A stretch of 64,000 nucleotides of DNA from DATAGF01 sp963813355 (GTDB taxonomy: Bacteria; Actinomycetota; Thermoleophilia; Miltoncostaeales; Miltoncostaeaceae). The notes under the pieces are model-generated. The model made no database searches and had not been told where the DNA came from. It was given only the letters and a program-made list of their open reading frames with translations. This document shows, piece after piece, positions 52,496-60,298 of the stretch. The stretch covers positions 310,001-374,000 of the forward strand of contig CAWEYS010000023.1 of NCBI GenBank assembly GCA_963813355.1. Direction: 5' to 3'. The position numbers and the translations under genes are program-made. The stretch's first letter is position 1; each line of letters starts with the position of its first letter.

Positions 52496-53122
52496 CTAGG
52501 GTCGCCCGCGGGGGCCGCGGCGCCCGATCAGCTCGAAGAACTCCTGACGGGTGCGCGGGTCCTCGCGCAGGCGGCCGCGCAGCGCCGACGTGGTGGTCAG
52601 CGCCCCGGGCTGGCGCACCCCTCGCAGGCTCATGCACGTGTGGGTCGCCTCCATCACGACTCCGACCGCGCGCGGTCGAAGGGTCCGCTCGAGCCAGTCG
52701 GCGACCTCCGTGGTCAGCCGCTCCTGCACCTGAAGGCGCCGCGCGCGGTGCTCGACCAGGCGGGGCAGCTTCGAGAGCCCGACGATGCGCTCGCCGGGCA
52801 GGTAACCGACGTGGGCGACCCCGCTGAAGGGCAGAAGGTGGTGCTCGCACAGCGACGAGAAGGCGATGTCGGAAACGACCACCAGCTCGTCGTAGCCGCC
52901 GTCGTTCGGGAAGGTGGTCGCCCGGAAGGGCTCGGGGCGCAGGAGCTCCGCGAAGGTCGAGGCGACCCGCCGCGGCGTCTCCCGCAGCGCCTCGCTCCCG
53001 AGGTCGACACCAAGCGCCTCAAGCAGCTCGGCCACCGCCAGCTCGGCCCGCTCGCGGTCAACGCCCGGGCGGGCGTCCCGCAGCAACAGCCCGCCCGGGT
53101 GATTGCCGTTGGTGTGGCTCAC
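52496..53122 (-). CDS. folE: GTP cyclohydrolase I
   Basis: Converts GTP to dihydroneopterin triphosphate for folate or pterin synthesis. Zinc ligands C92 and H95 (SSLCEHHLLPF) and C163 (EATHTCMSLRG), plus GLSKLPRLVEHRARRLQVQERLT and TTSALRG ending, are canonical; 208 residues is a normal length. GTG 53122 overlaps the stop of an upstream 30-residue peptide. The setting, an ECF-sigma regulon rather than a folate operon, suggests a stress-specific copy. Confidence 0.95.
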   Translation of the reverse strand: MSHTNGNHPGGLLLRDARPGVDRERAELAVAELLEALGVDLGSEALRETPRRVASTFAELLRPEPFRATTFPNDGGYDELVVVSDIAFSSLCEHHLLPFSGVAHVGYLPGERIVGLSKLPRLVEHRARRLQVQERLTTEVADWLERTLRPRAVGVVMEATHTCMSLRGVRQPGALTTTSALRGRLREDPRTRQEFFELIGRRGPRGRP

Positions 53123-53211
53123 GCGGGCCGGTGAACCTTCGGGATGGTCGGGATGGGGGTGCGGTCGAAGGGGCAGGCCCCTCGGACGACGCGGATTCCC
53201 TCGGCGATCAT
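53119..53211 (-). CDS. Small peptide family member 1 (30 residues), coupled to folE
   Basis: ATG 53211 follows a strong AAAGGAGAG site and its TGA overlaps the folE GTG (GTGA). The product contains GACPFDRTPIPTIPKVHR; the pattern I-x-V-x3-ACP-x2-R-x-P-x-PTIP is shared with the peptide at 55028-55126. Two members in separate loci, each coupled to a following gene and each behind the same promoter motif, argue for real translated genes. Role unknown: coupling leader, regulator or modified peptide. Confidence 0.75.
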   Translation of the reverse strand: MIAEGIRVVRGACPFDRTPIPTIPKVHRPA

Positions 53212-53260
53212 GGCGCTCTCCTTTGTCGGCTGCGAGCGGTTGTCGCTCGCTCGCCAGTTG

Positions 53261-53503
53261 CTAGGTGAGTGCCGGATCGGCAGGAGTTCTTACGAGCGCG
53301 CGAAGGCTCTCGTGATCCTCGCGGCATGCGGGGCACCCCGTGAGATGGGGCTGCATGCCGGGGATCGAGGCGTCGGCGTCATGGCCGGCGAGCTCCAGCT
53401 CGACGTAACGGTCGAGCGATGCGAAGCACTCCTCGCAGCCGATCTCCGGCCGGCCGGGCCCGAGGAGCCGCTCGAGCGCTTCTGCGATGTCCGGACGGTC
53501 CAT
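53261..53503 (-). CDS. Zinc-finger anti-sigma factor, 80 residues
   Basis: Soluble putative anti-sigma: GCEECFASLDRYVELELAG ... PGMQPHLTGCPACREDHESLRALV. The CxxC-x(n)-H-x3-CxxC pattern is the zf-HC2 anti-sigma zinc finger, with no membrane helix. ATG shares one base with the sigma gene's stop (TGATG), giving balanced coupled production. A paralogue lies at 55501-55731. Confidence 0.85.
   Translation of the reverse strand: MDRPDIAEALERLLGPGRPEIGCEECFASLDRYVELELAGHDADASIPGMQPHLTGCPACREDHESLRALVRTPADPALT
53265..53293 (-). promoter_or_regulatory. ECF-type promoter motif, copy A
   Basis: GTAAGAAC (53293-53286), 14-base spacer, CACTCAC (53271-53265), pointing at the peptide-folE-reductase operon. 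It overlaps the last codons of the anti-sigma gene. Matches copies at 54245-54273, 55156-55184 and 55208-55236. Confidence 0.7.
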
Positions 53504-54138
53504 CAGCGCGTCCTTTCCAACCAATCGGGGGCGATGCCGCTCCCGGTCAGGTCCGCGCGGAGCTTGCGCCGCGCGTCGTGCAGGGTCTTGTAGAGGGCGC
53601 CGCGCGTCGTGCCGAGCCGCTCGGCGAGCACGTCGATCGGCACGCCGTTCAGCGCGAGCGCGACGAGCACCTCCCGTTGATGCGGGGTCAGCACCTCGTC
53701 GATGGCTCGCGCGAATGGCGCCGAAGAACCTGCTCCTTGCTCCGCGTCCTCGTGCGGCGTGTGCTGCTCGCTCGCGAAACGCGCCCAGCCTTCGGGCTCC
53801 AAGGGGACCTCGCGGCCCTGCCAGGCGCGCCGGCGCAGCTTCACGGCCGCTTCGAGCAACGCGAACTTGTAGGCCCAGGTCGTGAAGCGGCTGGCGCCGC
53901 GGAAGTCGTCGAGGCGCCTGAGCACGCTCATCAGCGCGTCGTCGGCGGCCTGCATGGCGATGTCGTCGAGCTCGTTGCCGCGCAGGTGCGCCAGGGCGTC
54001 GCGGCGGCGATTCACCTCGAAGCGGGCGGCGCGCACGAGCAGCGCATGCAGGCGCCCCACGGCGTCGTCGTGGTCGGCGCCCTCACCGCGCAGATCGCGC
54101 AGCCAGCGCCGCGACTCGGGGTCGAGGCGAGCCATCAT
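53503..54138 (-). CDS. ECF-type RNA polymerase sigma factor
   Basis: Product of 211 residues. Region 2: LDDIAMQAADDALMSVLRRLDDFRGASRFTTWAYKFALLEAAVKLRRR (core-binding and -10 recognition). Region 4: FARAIDEVLTPHQREVLVALALNGVPIDVLAERLGTTRGALYKTLHDARRKLRADL (helix-turn-helix for -35). The start MMARLDPESRRWL at 54138 has GGAG upstream. The motif copy at 54245-54273 lies in front, so it likely activates its own gene; the cognate anti-sigma follows. Confidence 0.93.
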   Translation of the reverse strand: MMARLDPESRRWLRDLRGEGADHDDAVGRLHALLVRAARFEVNRRRDALAHLRGNELDDIAMQAADDALMSVLRRLDDFRGASRFTTWAYKFALLEAAVKLRRRAWQGREVPLEPEGWARFASEQHTPHEDAEQGAGSSAPFARAIDEVLTPHQREVLVALALNGVPIDVLAERLGTTRGALYKTLHDARRKLRADLTGSGIAPDWLERTR

Positions 54139-54244
54139 CGGGGGCTCCGCCACACGGCGCGACCGTACAGTCGGCGGCGCCCCGCCGACGATCGGACTGG
54201 CGACGCTCACGCCGCGTCCCGGGTCTCGTGGGCTCGCATGACCC

Positions 54245-54273
54245 ATTGGTGTCCGCCCGGGCCGCGTTCTTAC
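54245..54273 (-). promoter_or_regulatory. ECF-type promoter motif, copy B (sigma autoregulation)
   Basis: GTAAGAAC (54273-54266), 14-base spacer, CACCAAT (54251-54245). An ATG lies exactly 5 bases after the motif (54239) and would begin a leaderless 10-residue peptide (MRAHETRDAA) before the sigma gene at 54138. Confidence 0.75.
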
Positions 54274-54331
54274 CCGCCGCCGCCACACGCTCTCCCGCTC
54301 TCGTTGACGGCGGGAGAGCGCGGGCCGCGAC

Positions 54332-55031
54332 TCAGCGGAAGCGCTGAGGGAACTGGCCGATGATGCCGGCCGAGAGCATGTCGGCCATGCCCAGGATCTG
54401 GGCGTGGACCTTGTCGTAGGCTCGCACGTCCGCGCTCCACTCACCGGTGAGCCTGGCGACGGCCTCATCGGTGGTGAGCTTCAGGTGGTGGCGCATCATC
54501 CCGCGCATCTCAGCTCGGGGCCAGGCTGTCGGGTTGGCGCTCGAGAGGAAGCCGGCGATCTGATCGGCGTTGCGCGTCCAGCGCGCCTGCGCCTGCGCCA
54601 GGCCCGCTGTGTCACCGGCCTTGGCGGCGGTCAGCACGTCAACCGCGATCAGGATGTGCTGCCGGAGCAGGCCGGTCAGGCGCGTGCCCGCGGCCTTCCC
54701 GTAGAAGGGCGCGATCGCGTTGCCGATGTCCGCCTGGTTCCGCAGCAGCCTGGCCTCGCTGGTCGTGAGGCTCGGCAGCCCGGCGGCGAAATCGACGATG
54801 ACCTGTCGCGTCCAGACGATGTGCTCCTCCCAGAGAGCGCGCATGTCCTGGCGCAGGGCCACCTCTCGCGCCGGCGCGGCGCTGTGGCTCTCGCCCACGG
54901 TGTGGGCGTCGGCGATCGCAGGCCCGCCTGCCGGGGGCACCGAGCGCGAGGAGCGCGCTCAGCGCCGCGGCCGCGAGCAGGGCCGGAAGCACGAGGAGGG
55001 CTCGCCGCCGTGCTCGTGGGTGGGATCTCAT
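54332..55031 (-). CDS. Secreted helical protein of unknown function, one frameshift
   Basis: ATG 55031 starts a signal peptide (RARRRALLVLPALLAAAALSAL); a one-base shift near 54936 leads to GGPAIADAHTVGESHSAAP and a helical domain of about 190 residues: LWEEHIVWTRQVIVDFAAGLP, LLRNQADIGNAIAPFYGKAAGTRLTGLLRQHILIAVD, RWTRNADQIAGFLSSANP, EMRGMMRHHLKLTTDEAVARLTG. Conserved His, Asn and Asp suggest a ligand-binding helical bundle; similar proteins are known only as hypothetical. Coupled to the 32-40 residue peptide upstream. Confidence 0.75.
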
Positions 55032-55126
55032 CGCTCAGCCCTGGGGATCGTCGGGGTGGGGCTGCGACCGGGCGGGCAGGCGACGTGCATGACGTCGATC
55101 CAGCCGTGGATGCCGGTGGTCTTCAT
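55028..55126 (-). CDS. Small peptide family member 2 (32, or 40, residues)
   Basis: ATG 55126 follows GAGGAGG; its TGA overlaps the next gene's ATG (ATGA). The product ends DVMHVACPPGRSPTPTIPR and shares I-x-V-x3-ACP-x2-R-x-P-x-PTIP with the folE-coupled peptide. An in-frame ATG at 55150 would give a 40-residue form starting exactly 5 bases after the promoter motif, i.e. leaderless. Confidence 0.75.
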   Translation of the reverse strand: MKTTGIHGWIDVMHVACPPGRSPTPTIPRAER

Positions 55127-55155
55127 CGTGTCCTCCTCGTGTTCGCTCATACCCA

Positions 55156-55184
55156 CTTGGTGTGGCCCGCCCGGGCGTTCTTAC
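55156..55184 (-). promoter_or_regulatory. ECF-type promoter motif, copy C
   Basis: GTAAGAAC (55184-55177), 14-base spacer, CACCAAG (55162-55156), then TGGGT and ATG at 55150. Drives the second small peptide and secreted helical protein. Divergent partner of copy D, 23 bp away. Confidence 0.75.
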
Positions 55185-55207
55185 GGGGGGCAGGGGGCGC
55201 CCGCACG

Positions 55208-55236
55208 GTAAGAAGGGCGAGGCGTCCGACACCGAC
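55208..55236 (+). promoter_or_regulatory. ECF-type promoter motif, copy D
   Basis: GTAAGAAG (55208-55215), 14-base spacer, CACCGAC (55230-55236), then ACGAC and ATG at 55242. One mismatch from the other copies in the upstream box; spacing and ATG distance are identical. Points to the small protein at 55242 and the anti-sigma-like paralogue. Confidence 0.65.
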
Positions 55237-55241
55237 ACGAC

Positions 55242-55475
55242 ATGGAGGCACGGCGCGACTCACCGGCGGGCACCTCCTGGCCAGAGAGGTCGTCGCGTGG
55301 CGCCGCGAGCGCCTCGCTGCGGCAGGCTTCGCCGCCGGCCTGGCCCGAGACGCTGGCGCATGAGCGCCGCATGGACCTCCACGCCCTCATCGCGCTCACC
55401 GAGCGCGGCTGCCCGCCGGAGACGGCCGCCCGGATCCTGGCGCCCCTCGACACCGCTCCCGGTGAGCGCTGGTGA
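55242..55475 (+). CDS. Small helical protein, about 77 residues, two compensating frameshifts
   Basis: The frame of ATG 55242 and its ending MDLHALIALTERGCPPETAARILAPLD agree, but the middle makes sense only one frame over: LLAREVVAWRRERLAAAGFAAGLARDAG. With two single-base corrections the whole is REVVAWRRERLAAAGF...L...DLHALIALTERGCPPE..ARILAPL, an ordering I associate with small actinobacterial proteins of unknown role. Starts 5 bases after promoter copy D. Confidence 0.6.
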   Translation: MEARRDSPAGTSWPERSSRGAASASLRQASPPAWPETLAHERRMDLHALIALTERGCPPETAARILAPLDTAPGERW

Positions 55476-55500
55476 CCACCGTCGCTGCTAGCCTCGGCGC

Positions 55501-55731
55501 ATGAGCGGGCCCCTCTCTGAGGACCTTCTCCGCGTGCTCGGGCCCTCCGGACCCGACGTCGGGTGCGACGTGTGCTTCGACGAGCTCGACCGCTACGTCG
55601 AGCTCGAGCTCGCGGGGGCCGATGCCGAGGCGGCCGTGCCCGGCATGAGGGCCCATCTCGAGGGCTGCCCGGCCTGTGCCGAGGAGCACGCCAGCCTGCG
55701 TGCGCTCGTCGCGCAGGACGCGGCGAAGTAG
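55501..55731 (+). CDS. Zinc-finger anti-sigma-like protein, paralogue
   Basis: A 76-residue product with VGCDVCFDELDRYVELELAGADAEAAVPGMRAHLEGCPACAEEHASLRALV, strongly similar along its length to the anti-sigma at 53261-53503 (shared DRYVELELAG, PGM..HL.GCPAC..(D/E)H.SLRALV). It may also bind the local sigma factor, or be a decoy or partner for another one. No sigma gene adjoins it. Confidence 0.8.
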   Translation: MSGPLSEDLLRVLGPSGPDVGCDVCFDELDRYVELELAGADAEAAVPGMRAHLEGCPACAEEHASLRALVAQDAAK

Positions 55732-55775
55732 AGCGTCCCCCGGCTCATACCGTCTGAGTGCGTCAGGGAGGTGCG

Positions 55776-56174
55776 ATGCCCGATCAGTCGGCTCGGCTCG
55801 AGGTGGTGAGGCGGTACTGGGAGTACGCGGGGGCCGACGTGGACCGCGCTCCCGAGATCTACCACGACGACGCGGTGCTGGAGTTTCCGCAGTCGGGCGA
55901 GCGTTTCGAGGGCGTCGACAACTTCACGGAGTGGCGCCGTCAGTATCCGGCCGAGGTGCGCTACCGGGTCCGACGGATCACGGCCCGTGAGGACCTGGTC
56001 GTCGCCGAGGTCTCGGTCACCTACGACGGCCGTACGGAGATGTTCGGGGTTCAGCTGCTCGAGTTCCGAGACGACAAGGTGGCGCGCGAGCGGATCTACG
56101 TCATGGACGGCTGGGAGGCCCCCGAGTGGCGCGCCCCCTGGCGGGCTGACACTCCGGCAGACGCGCCCGGGTGA
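55776..56174 (+). CDS. SnoaL-like (NTF2-fold) domain protein
   Basis: Product of 132 residues: RRYWEYAGADVDRAPEIYHDDAVLEFPQSGERFEGVDNFTEWRRQYP, then VAEVSVTYDGR and LLEFRDDKVARERIYVMDGWEAPEWR. Typical NTF2/SnoaL pocket fold; catalytic or binding role unknown. GGGAGG precedes ATG 55776. Confidence 0.85.
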   Translation: MPDQSARLEVVRRYWEYAGADVDRAPEIYHDDAVLEFPQSGERFEGVDNFTEWRRQYPAEVRYRVRRITAREDLVVAEVSVTYDGRTEMFGVQLLEFRDDKVARERIYVMDGWEAPEWRAPWRADTPADAPG

Positions 56175-56278
56175 CACGGGTCCTGACCACGATGTGACCG
56201 GCGCTCGAACGGGCTTTCGCCGTCGCTCGGCGCCGTCGTAGGATCGCGCCGCCCACCCCGAGGAGACGGAGGAGCGCA

Positions 56279-56698
56279 ATGGACCACGCGGCCACGATGG
56301 AACGCGCCTACGAGCTGATCAACGCCGGCGACATCGACGGCTTCGGCGCGCTCCTCGCCGACGACTTCGTCGAGCACGAGGAGACGCCCGGCCTCGCGCC
56401 GACAAAGCAGGGGGTCATCGACTTCTTCACGATGTACACCGCGGCGTTCCCCGACCTGCGCATGACGCCGGAGGACGTCCTGTCCAGCGGCGACAAGGTC
56501 GTCGTCCGGGTGAAGGCGACCGGCACCCACGAGGGTGACTTCATGGGCGTGCCGGCGACCGGCAGGAGCATCGACGTCCAGCTCATCGACATCGTGCGCT
56601 TCGGCGACGACGGCCTCGCGCACGAGCACTGGGGCGTCTTCGACGCCATGACGATGATGCAGCAGCTCGGCGTCGTCCCGGCGGACGGCCCCGGGTAG
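56279..56698 (+). CDS. SnoaL-like ester cyclase-family protein
   Basis: A 139-residue NTF2-fold protein: YELINAGDIDGFGALLADDFVEHEETPGLAPTKQGVIDFFTMYTAAFPDLRMTPEDVLSSGDKVVVRVKATGTHEGDFMGVPATGRSI matches the SnoaL/ester cyclase group. GGAGG lies before the ATG. Convergent with the aldo/keto reductase. Second NTF2-fold gene in a row, though not closely similar. Confidence 0.9.
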   Translation: MDHAATMERAYELINAGDIDGFGALLADDFVEHEETPGLAPTKQGVIDFFTMYTAAFPDLRMTPEDVLSSGDKVVVRVKATGTHEGDFMGVPATGRSIDVQLIDIVRFGDDGLAHEHWGVFDAMTMMQQLGVVPADGPG

Positions 56699-56714
56699 CC
56701 GCCCGGCGCGGCCC

Positions 56715-57518
56715 TCAGCCGCCGCGCAGGGCGTCGAGCCGCGCCATGTCCTCCTCGCCGAGCGTCCAGTCGAGCACCTGGGCGTTCTCGACGATGCGCT
56801 CGCGGCTCCGGGACTTCGGGATCGTGGGGACCCCGTGCTGCAGGCACCAGCGCACCAGCACCTGGGCGGGGGACCGGCCGACGCGCCCGGCGATCTCCGC
56901 GATCGCCGGGTCGCGCAGCAGGCGGCCGTGCCCAAGTGGGCTGTAGGACTCCAGCACCACGCCGAGGTCCCGGTGGGCCCGCAGCTCGGAGGGCGACCAG
57001 ACCTGCGGGTGCCACTCGACCTGGTTGACCATCGGCGGCACCTCCGCCCTCTCGACCGTCCGGCGGAGGAGGTCGGTGCCGTAGTTGGAGACGCCGATCG
57101 CGCGGGCGAGCCCGTCGGCGTGCAGGCGCTCGAGCTCCGGCCAGAGCGCCTCGGCGCCGCGACCGGGCCAGTGGATCAGGTAGAGGTCGACCCGGTCGAG
57201 CCCGAGCTTGCGGAGGCTGGTCTCGAGCTGGCGGCGCGCCTCGCCGCGGCCGGGGCGGAGCTTGGTCGCCACGAACACGTCGTCCCGCGGCAGCCCGCTC
57301 GCGCGCAGCCCCCGCCCGACGCCCTCCTCGTTGCCGTAGGCGGCGGCCGTGTCGACGTGCCGGTAGCCCGCCTCGAGCGCCCAGAGCACGGCCTGCTCGG
57401 TCTCCCCCGCCGGGACCCGCCACACGCCCAGCCCGAGCAGCGGCATCAGGGCGTCGTTGGACAGCCGGAGCGAGGGCGCTCCGGCCAGGAGCCCCTGGGG
57501 TGCCGATCCGCTGGTCAT
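56715..57518 (-). CDS. Aldo/keto reductase (2,5-diketo-D-gluconate reductase-like)
   Basis: A 267-residue barrel enzyme. Catalytic D/Y/K/H: YRHVDTAAAYGNEEGVGRGL, VFVATKLRP, DLYLIHWPG; also AIGVSNYGTDLL, VNQVEWHPQ and GVPTIPKSRSRERI. NADPH-dependent reduction of a carbonyl. Different subfamily from the reductase at 44635. Confidence 0.93.
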   Translation of the reverse strand: MTSGSAPQGLLAGAPSLRLSNDALMPLLGLGVWRVPAGETEQAVLWALEAGYRHVDTAAAYGNEEGVGRGLRASGLPRDDVFVATKLRPGRGEARRQLETSLRKLGLDRVDLYLIHWPGRGAEALWPELERLHADGLARAIGVSNYGTDLLRRTVERAEVPPMVNQVEWHPQVWSPSELRAHRDLGVVLESYSPLGHGRLLRDPAIAEIAGRVGRSPAQVLVRWCLQHGVPTIPKSRSRERIVENAQVLDWTLGEEDMARLDALRGG

Positions 57519-57649
57519 GGCTCGCCTCCGGTCGTCGGGTACCGGAACACGGTAGGCCTGTTGCCCCGGGCGCGCCCCACCAGGTAGACCATCGCCGTGC
57601 AGCTCGTCGACGGGGACAGGCTCGAGAGGGCCGACTGGACCACGGTGGC

Positions 57650-57745
57650 CCTCTGAGCACGGTCCGGCCCGGCTACGCGATCCGGGGCGGCGCCGCCGAC
57701 GCCGACCGCCTGGGCCGGCAGGCGCGCGTGATGGCCGAGGGCGGC
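57650..57745 (+). pseudogene. N-terminal fragment of a SAM methyltransferase
   Basis: A short stretch reads STVRPGYAIRGGAADADRLGRQARVMAEGGG, resembling the beginning of class I methyltransferases just before motif I (YVIRGG..G..RL..LARV). Nothing follows; it runs into the convergent antiporter gene. Weak remnant. Confidence 0.35.
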
Positions 57746-57754
57746 GGCGGACGA

Positions 57755-59627
57755 TCAGCCCAGCCGGTTGTCCAGGTAGCACCACTTCCAGGCCTCGCCG
57801 GGCTCGATGCTGCGCATGACCGGGTGCTCGCACTCGGCGAAGTGCCCGGTCGCGTGCTTGCCGACCGACGAGTCGCAGCAGCCCACGTGTCCGCAGGTCA
57901 GGCACAGGCGCAGGTGCACCCAGGTGAGGCCGTCGCGGAGGCACTCCTCGCACCCGTCCGGCGTCCGGGGGGCCAGCCATGCGGGCGCCTCGCGCAGGTG
58001 CTCGCAGTCCCCGGCGCGGATCAGGGTCGGCCGCAGCTCGCGGTCGGTCATGGACTCCGCGTCCTCCACGGGGTCGAGCAGCGACTCCTCGAGGTCGACC
58101 GCCGTCATGGCCGCGCGCAGCACGACGTCGTCCACGTAGCCGGCGTCGCGGGCGTGGACGATGATGTCCCGCTCGGCGCCGAGCATCTCGAGGCGCAGGC
58201 GCCGGTAGGTGGCCGCGGGCGGCTCGACCTCGGCCTGGCTGCGACCGAGGCGCTCCCAGATGCCGTTGGCCCGGAGCTCGGCGCGCTCGCGGAGCTGGTG
58301 GATGACCTCCTCGGGGTCGCCGGGCGAGCGGACCTCCTCGAGCCTCGCCAACCCCGCCCGCGACGCCTTGCTGATGAGGGCGGCCGCCTGGAGGGCGTCC
58401 TCGGCCGCGCTCGGGGCCGGCAGGCGCAGGCGGGCGACGAGCCACGGGAGCGTCGTCCCCTGGATGAGCAGGGTCCCGGCCACGACCACGAAGGCCGCGA
58501 GCTGCAGGACCTCGCGCTGGGGGGTCTCCTCGGGCAGCAGGAAGGCGGCGGCCAGCGTCACGACGCCCCGCATGCCGGCCCACGACACGACCGCCCCCGC
58601 GGCCCAGCTCCACGCGTGCGCGCGCATCCGGGCCGTGCCGTGGTGGTAGATCCAGACCGACGGCCATCGTGTACGCGATCCGCACCAGGATGGTGACGAC
58701 CAGGACCACGACGCAGATCAGCGCGATGCGCCCGACCCCGAGGTCCGAGTCGCCGACGGCCTCGAGGATGGGCCGGATCTGCAGGCCGATCAGCAGGAAG
58801 ACGGCGTTCTCGAGCATGAACTGCACCGTGCTCCAGTTCGTCGTCTCGGCCAGCCGCGACGCCGCCGACTGGAGCGTGGGCGCCTTGTGCCCGAGCAGCA
58901 GGCCGGTCACGACCACGGCCACGACGCCCGACGCGCCGATGGCCTCGGCGGGCAGGAAGGCGACGAACGGCGCGGTGAACGACAGCGTGGTGTCGAGCAC
59001 GGGGTCGGTGATGTGCTTCCGGATCGCGGCGAGCAGCGCGGTGGCGGCGAGGCCGACCACGAGCCCGCCCCCGGCCGCGAGGACGAAGTCCCACCCCACC
59101 TCGAGCGGCGTGACGCTCGAGGTGATCGCCGCCGTGGCCGCGGTCAGCGCGACCAGGGCCGTCGCGTCGTTGACCAGGCTCTCGCCCTCCAGGATGGTCG
59201 TGATGCGCCGCGGCAGGCCGATCCGGCGGCCGACGGCGGTCGCGGCGACCGCGTCCGGCGGCGCCACCACGGCGCCCAGCGCCAGCGCCGCCGCCAGCGA
59301 GACCGAGGGCACGACCCACCATGCGGCGAGCCCGACGACCACCGTCGTCACGGCGACCAGGCCCACGGCGAGGATGATCAGCGCCTCCCTGACGGCCGCG
59401 AAGTCGATGAGCGACGTGCGGATGGCCGCCGCGTACAGGAGCGGCGGCAGCAGGCCGAAGAGCACCAGGTCGGGGTCGAGCTCGAACGTCGGGACGCCGG
59501 GGATCAGCGACGCGACGACGCCGACGACGACCAGGACCAGCGGCGGGGACCATCCCAGGCGGCGCGAGGCGCCGGCGACGAACGCGACGGTCACGACGAT
59601 GGCGAGGACGTAGAGGGCGGGCTCCAC
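57755..59627 (-). CDS. CPA1 Na+/H+ antiporter with C-terminal UBP-type zinc finger, one frameshift
   Basis: The N-terminal part (ATG 59627) is a sodium/proton antiporter with FGLLPPLLYAAAIRTS, GAVVAPPDAVAATAV and ILEGESLVNDATALVAL. A surplus G near 58660 shifts the frame; then VWIYHHGTARMRAHAW, GMRGVVTLAAAFLLP continue. The cytosolic tail of about 200 residues ends with a ZnF_UBP domain (CEHLREAPAWLAPRTPDGCEEC, LCLTCGHVGCCDSSVGKHATGHFAECEHPV). CPA1-UBP fusions are known in bacteria. The finger may sense a small tail peptide or zinc. Confidence 0.9.
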
Positions 59628-59661
59628 GCGGGCATGATGCCGCGACCGGACGCCGCCCGCC

Positions 59662-59907
59662 TCAGCCGCCGCGCGCGCCCTCCCGGACGAGCTCGGCGGA
59701 GGGTCGCGCGGCCCGCCCCGGCATCCAGGCGGCGGCCGTCACCAGCGCGGCCGCCGTGACGCCGGCGGCGGTCAGCATTCCGGCGCGGAAGCCGTGGGCC
59801 ACCACCTCGGGGTCGGCGCCCGCGCTCGCCTCGCCCGCGGCGGCATGGCGGCCAGCACGCGCCGCTGACGCGTGTCGAGCGCGCGCCTCCCCGTCACGGT
59901 CGCGCAC
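59662..59907 (-). pseudogene. Possible MFS-transporter C-terminal fragment
   Basis: An 81-codon frame with a final helix (AHGFRAGMLTAAGVTAAALVTAAAWMPGR) and a soluble tail resembles the end of a DHA2-type exporter. The N-terminal part is arginine-rich shadow. Without the other helices it cannot act as a transporter. Confidence 0.4.
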
Positions 59908-59924
59908 CGTATAGCCTCGGGGCC

Positions 59925-60194
59925 ATGTGCCGAAACATCCGAACGCTCTACAACTTCGAGCCGCCGGCGACCCCGGACGAGGTCCACGCCGCCGCGCTCC
60001 AATACGTCCGCAAGGTGAGCGGGTTCACGAAGCCCTCGCGCGCCAACGCCGAGGCCTTCGAGAACGCGATCGAGGCCGTCGCGGCGATCACGCGGGACCT
60101 CCTGGGCGAGCTGACGACGTCGGCCGAGCCCAAGGACCGCGAGGTCGAGGCGGCCAAGGCCCGCGCCCGCTTCGAGCGCCGCCGGGCGGCCTGA
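59925..60194 (+). CDS. DUF2277 family protein
   Basis: An 89-residue protein starting MCRNIRTLYNFEPPATPDEV, the DUF2277 signature, followed by ALQYVRKVSGFTKPSRANAEAFENAIEAV. Small helical protein, function unknown, widespread in actinobacteria and others. ATG 59925. Confidence 0.93.
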   Translation: MCRNIRTLYNFEPPATPDEVHAAALQYVRKVSGFTKPSRANAEAFENAIEAVAAITRDLLGELTTSAEPKDREVEAAKARARFERRRAA

Positions 60195-60298
60195 GGGCCG
60201 TCTCACCGCGCGCGGCCCCGGCGCGGCTTGACGGGCCGTTCCGGGGCGCTCGTAGCGTCGGGCTCCTCGCGCCGGCTCCGCCGGCGCGGCGCTGACGC

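Noticed and set aside
59662..59907. Intact small membrane protein
   Set aside because: Looks like the last helix and tail of a larger exporter; upstream part is shadow sequence.
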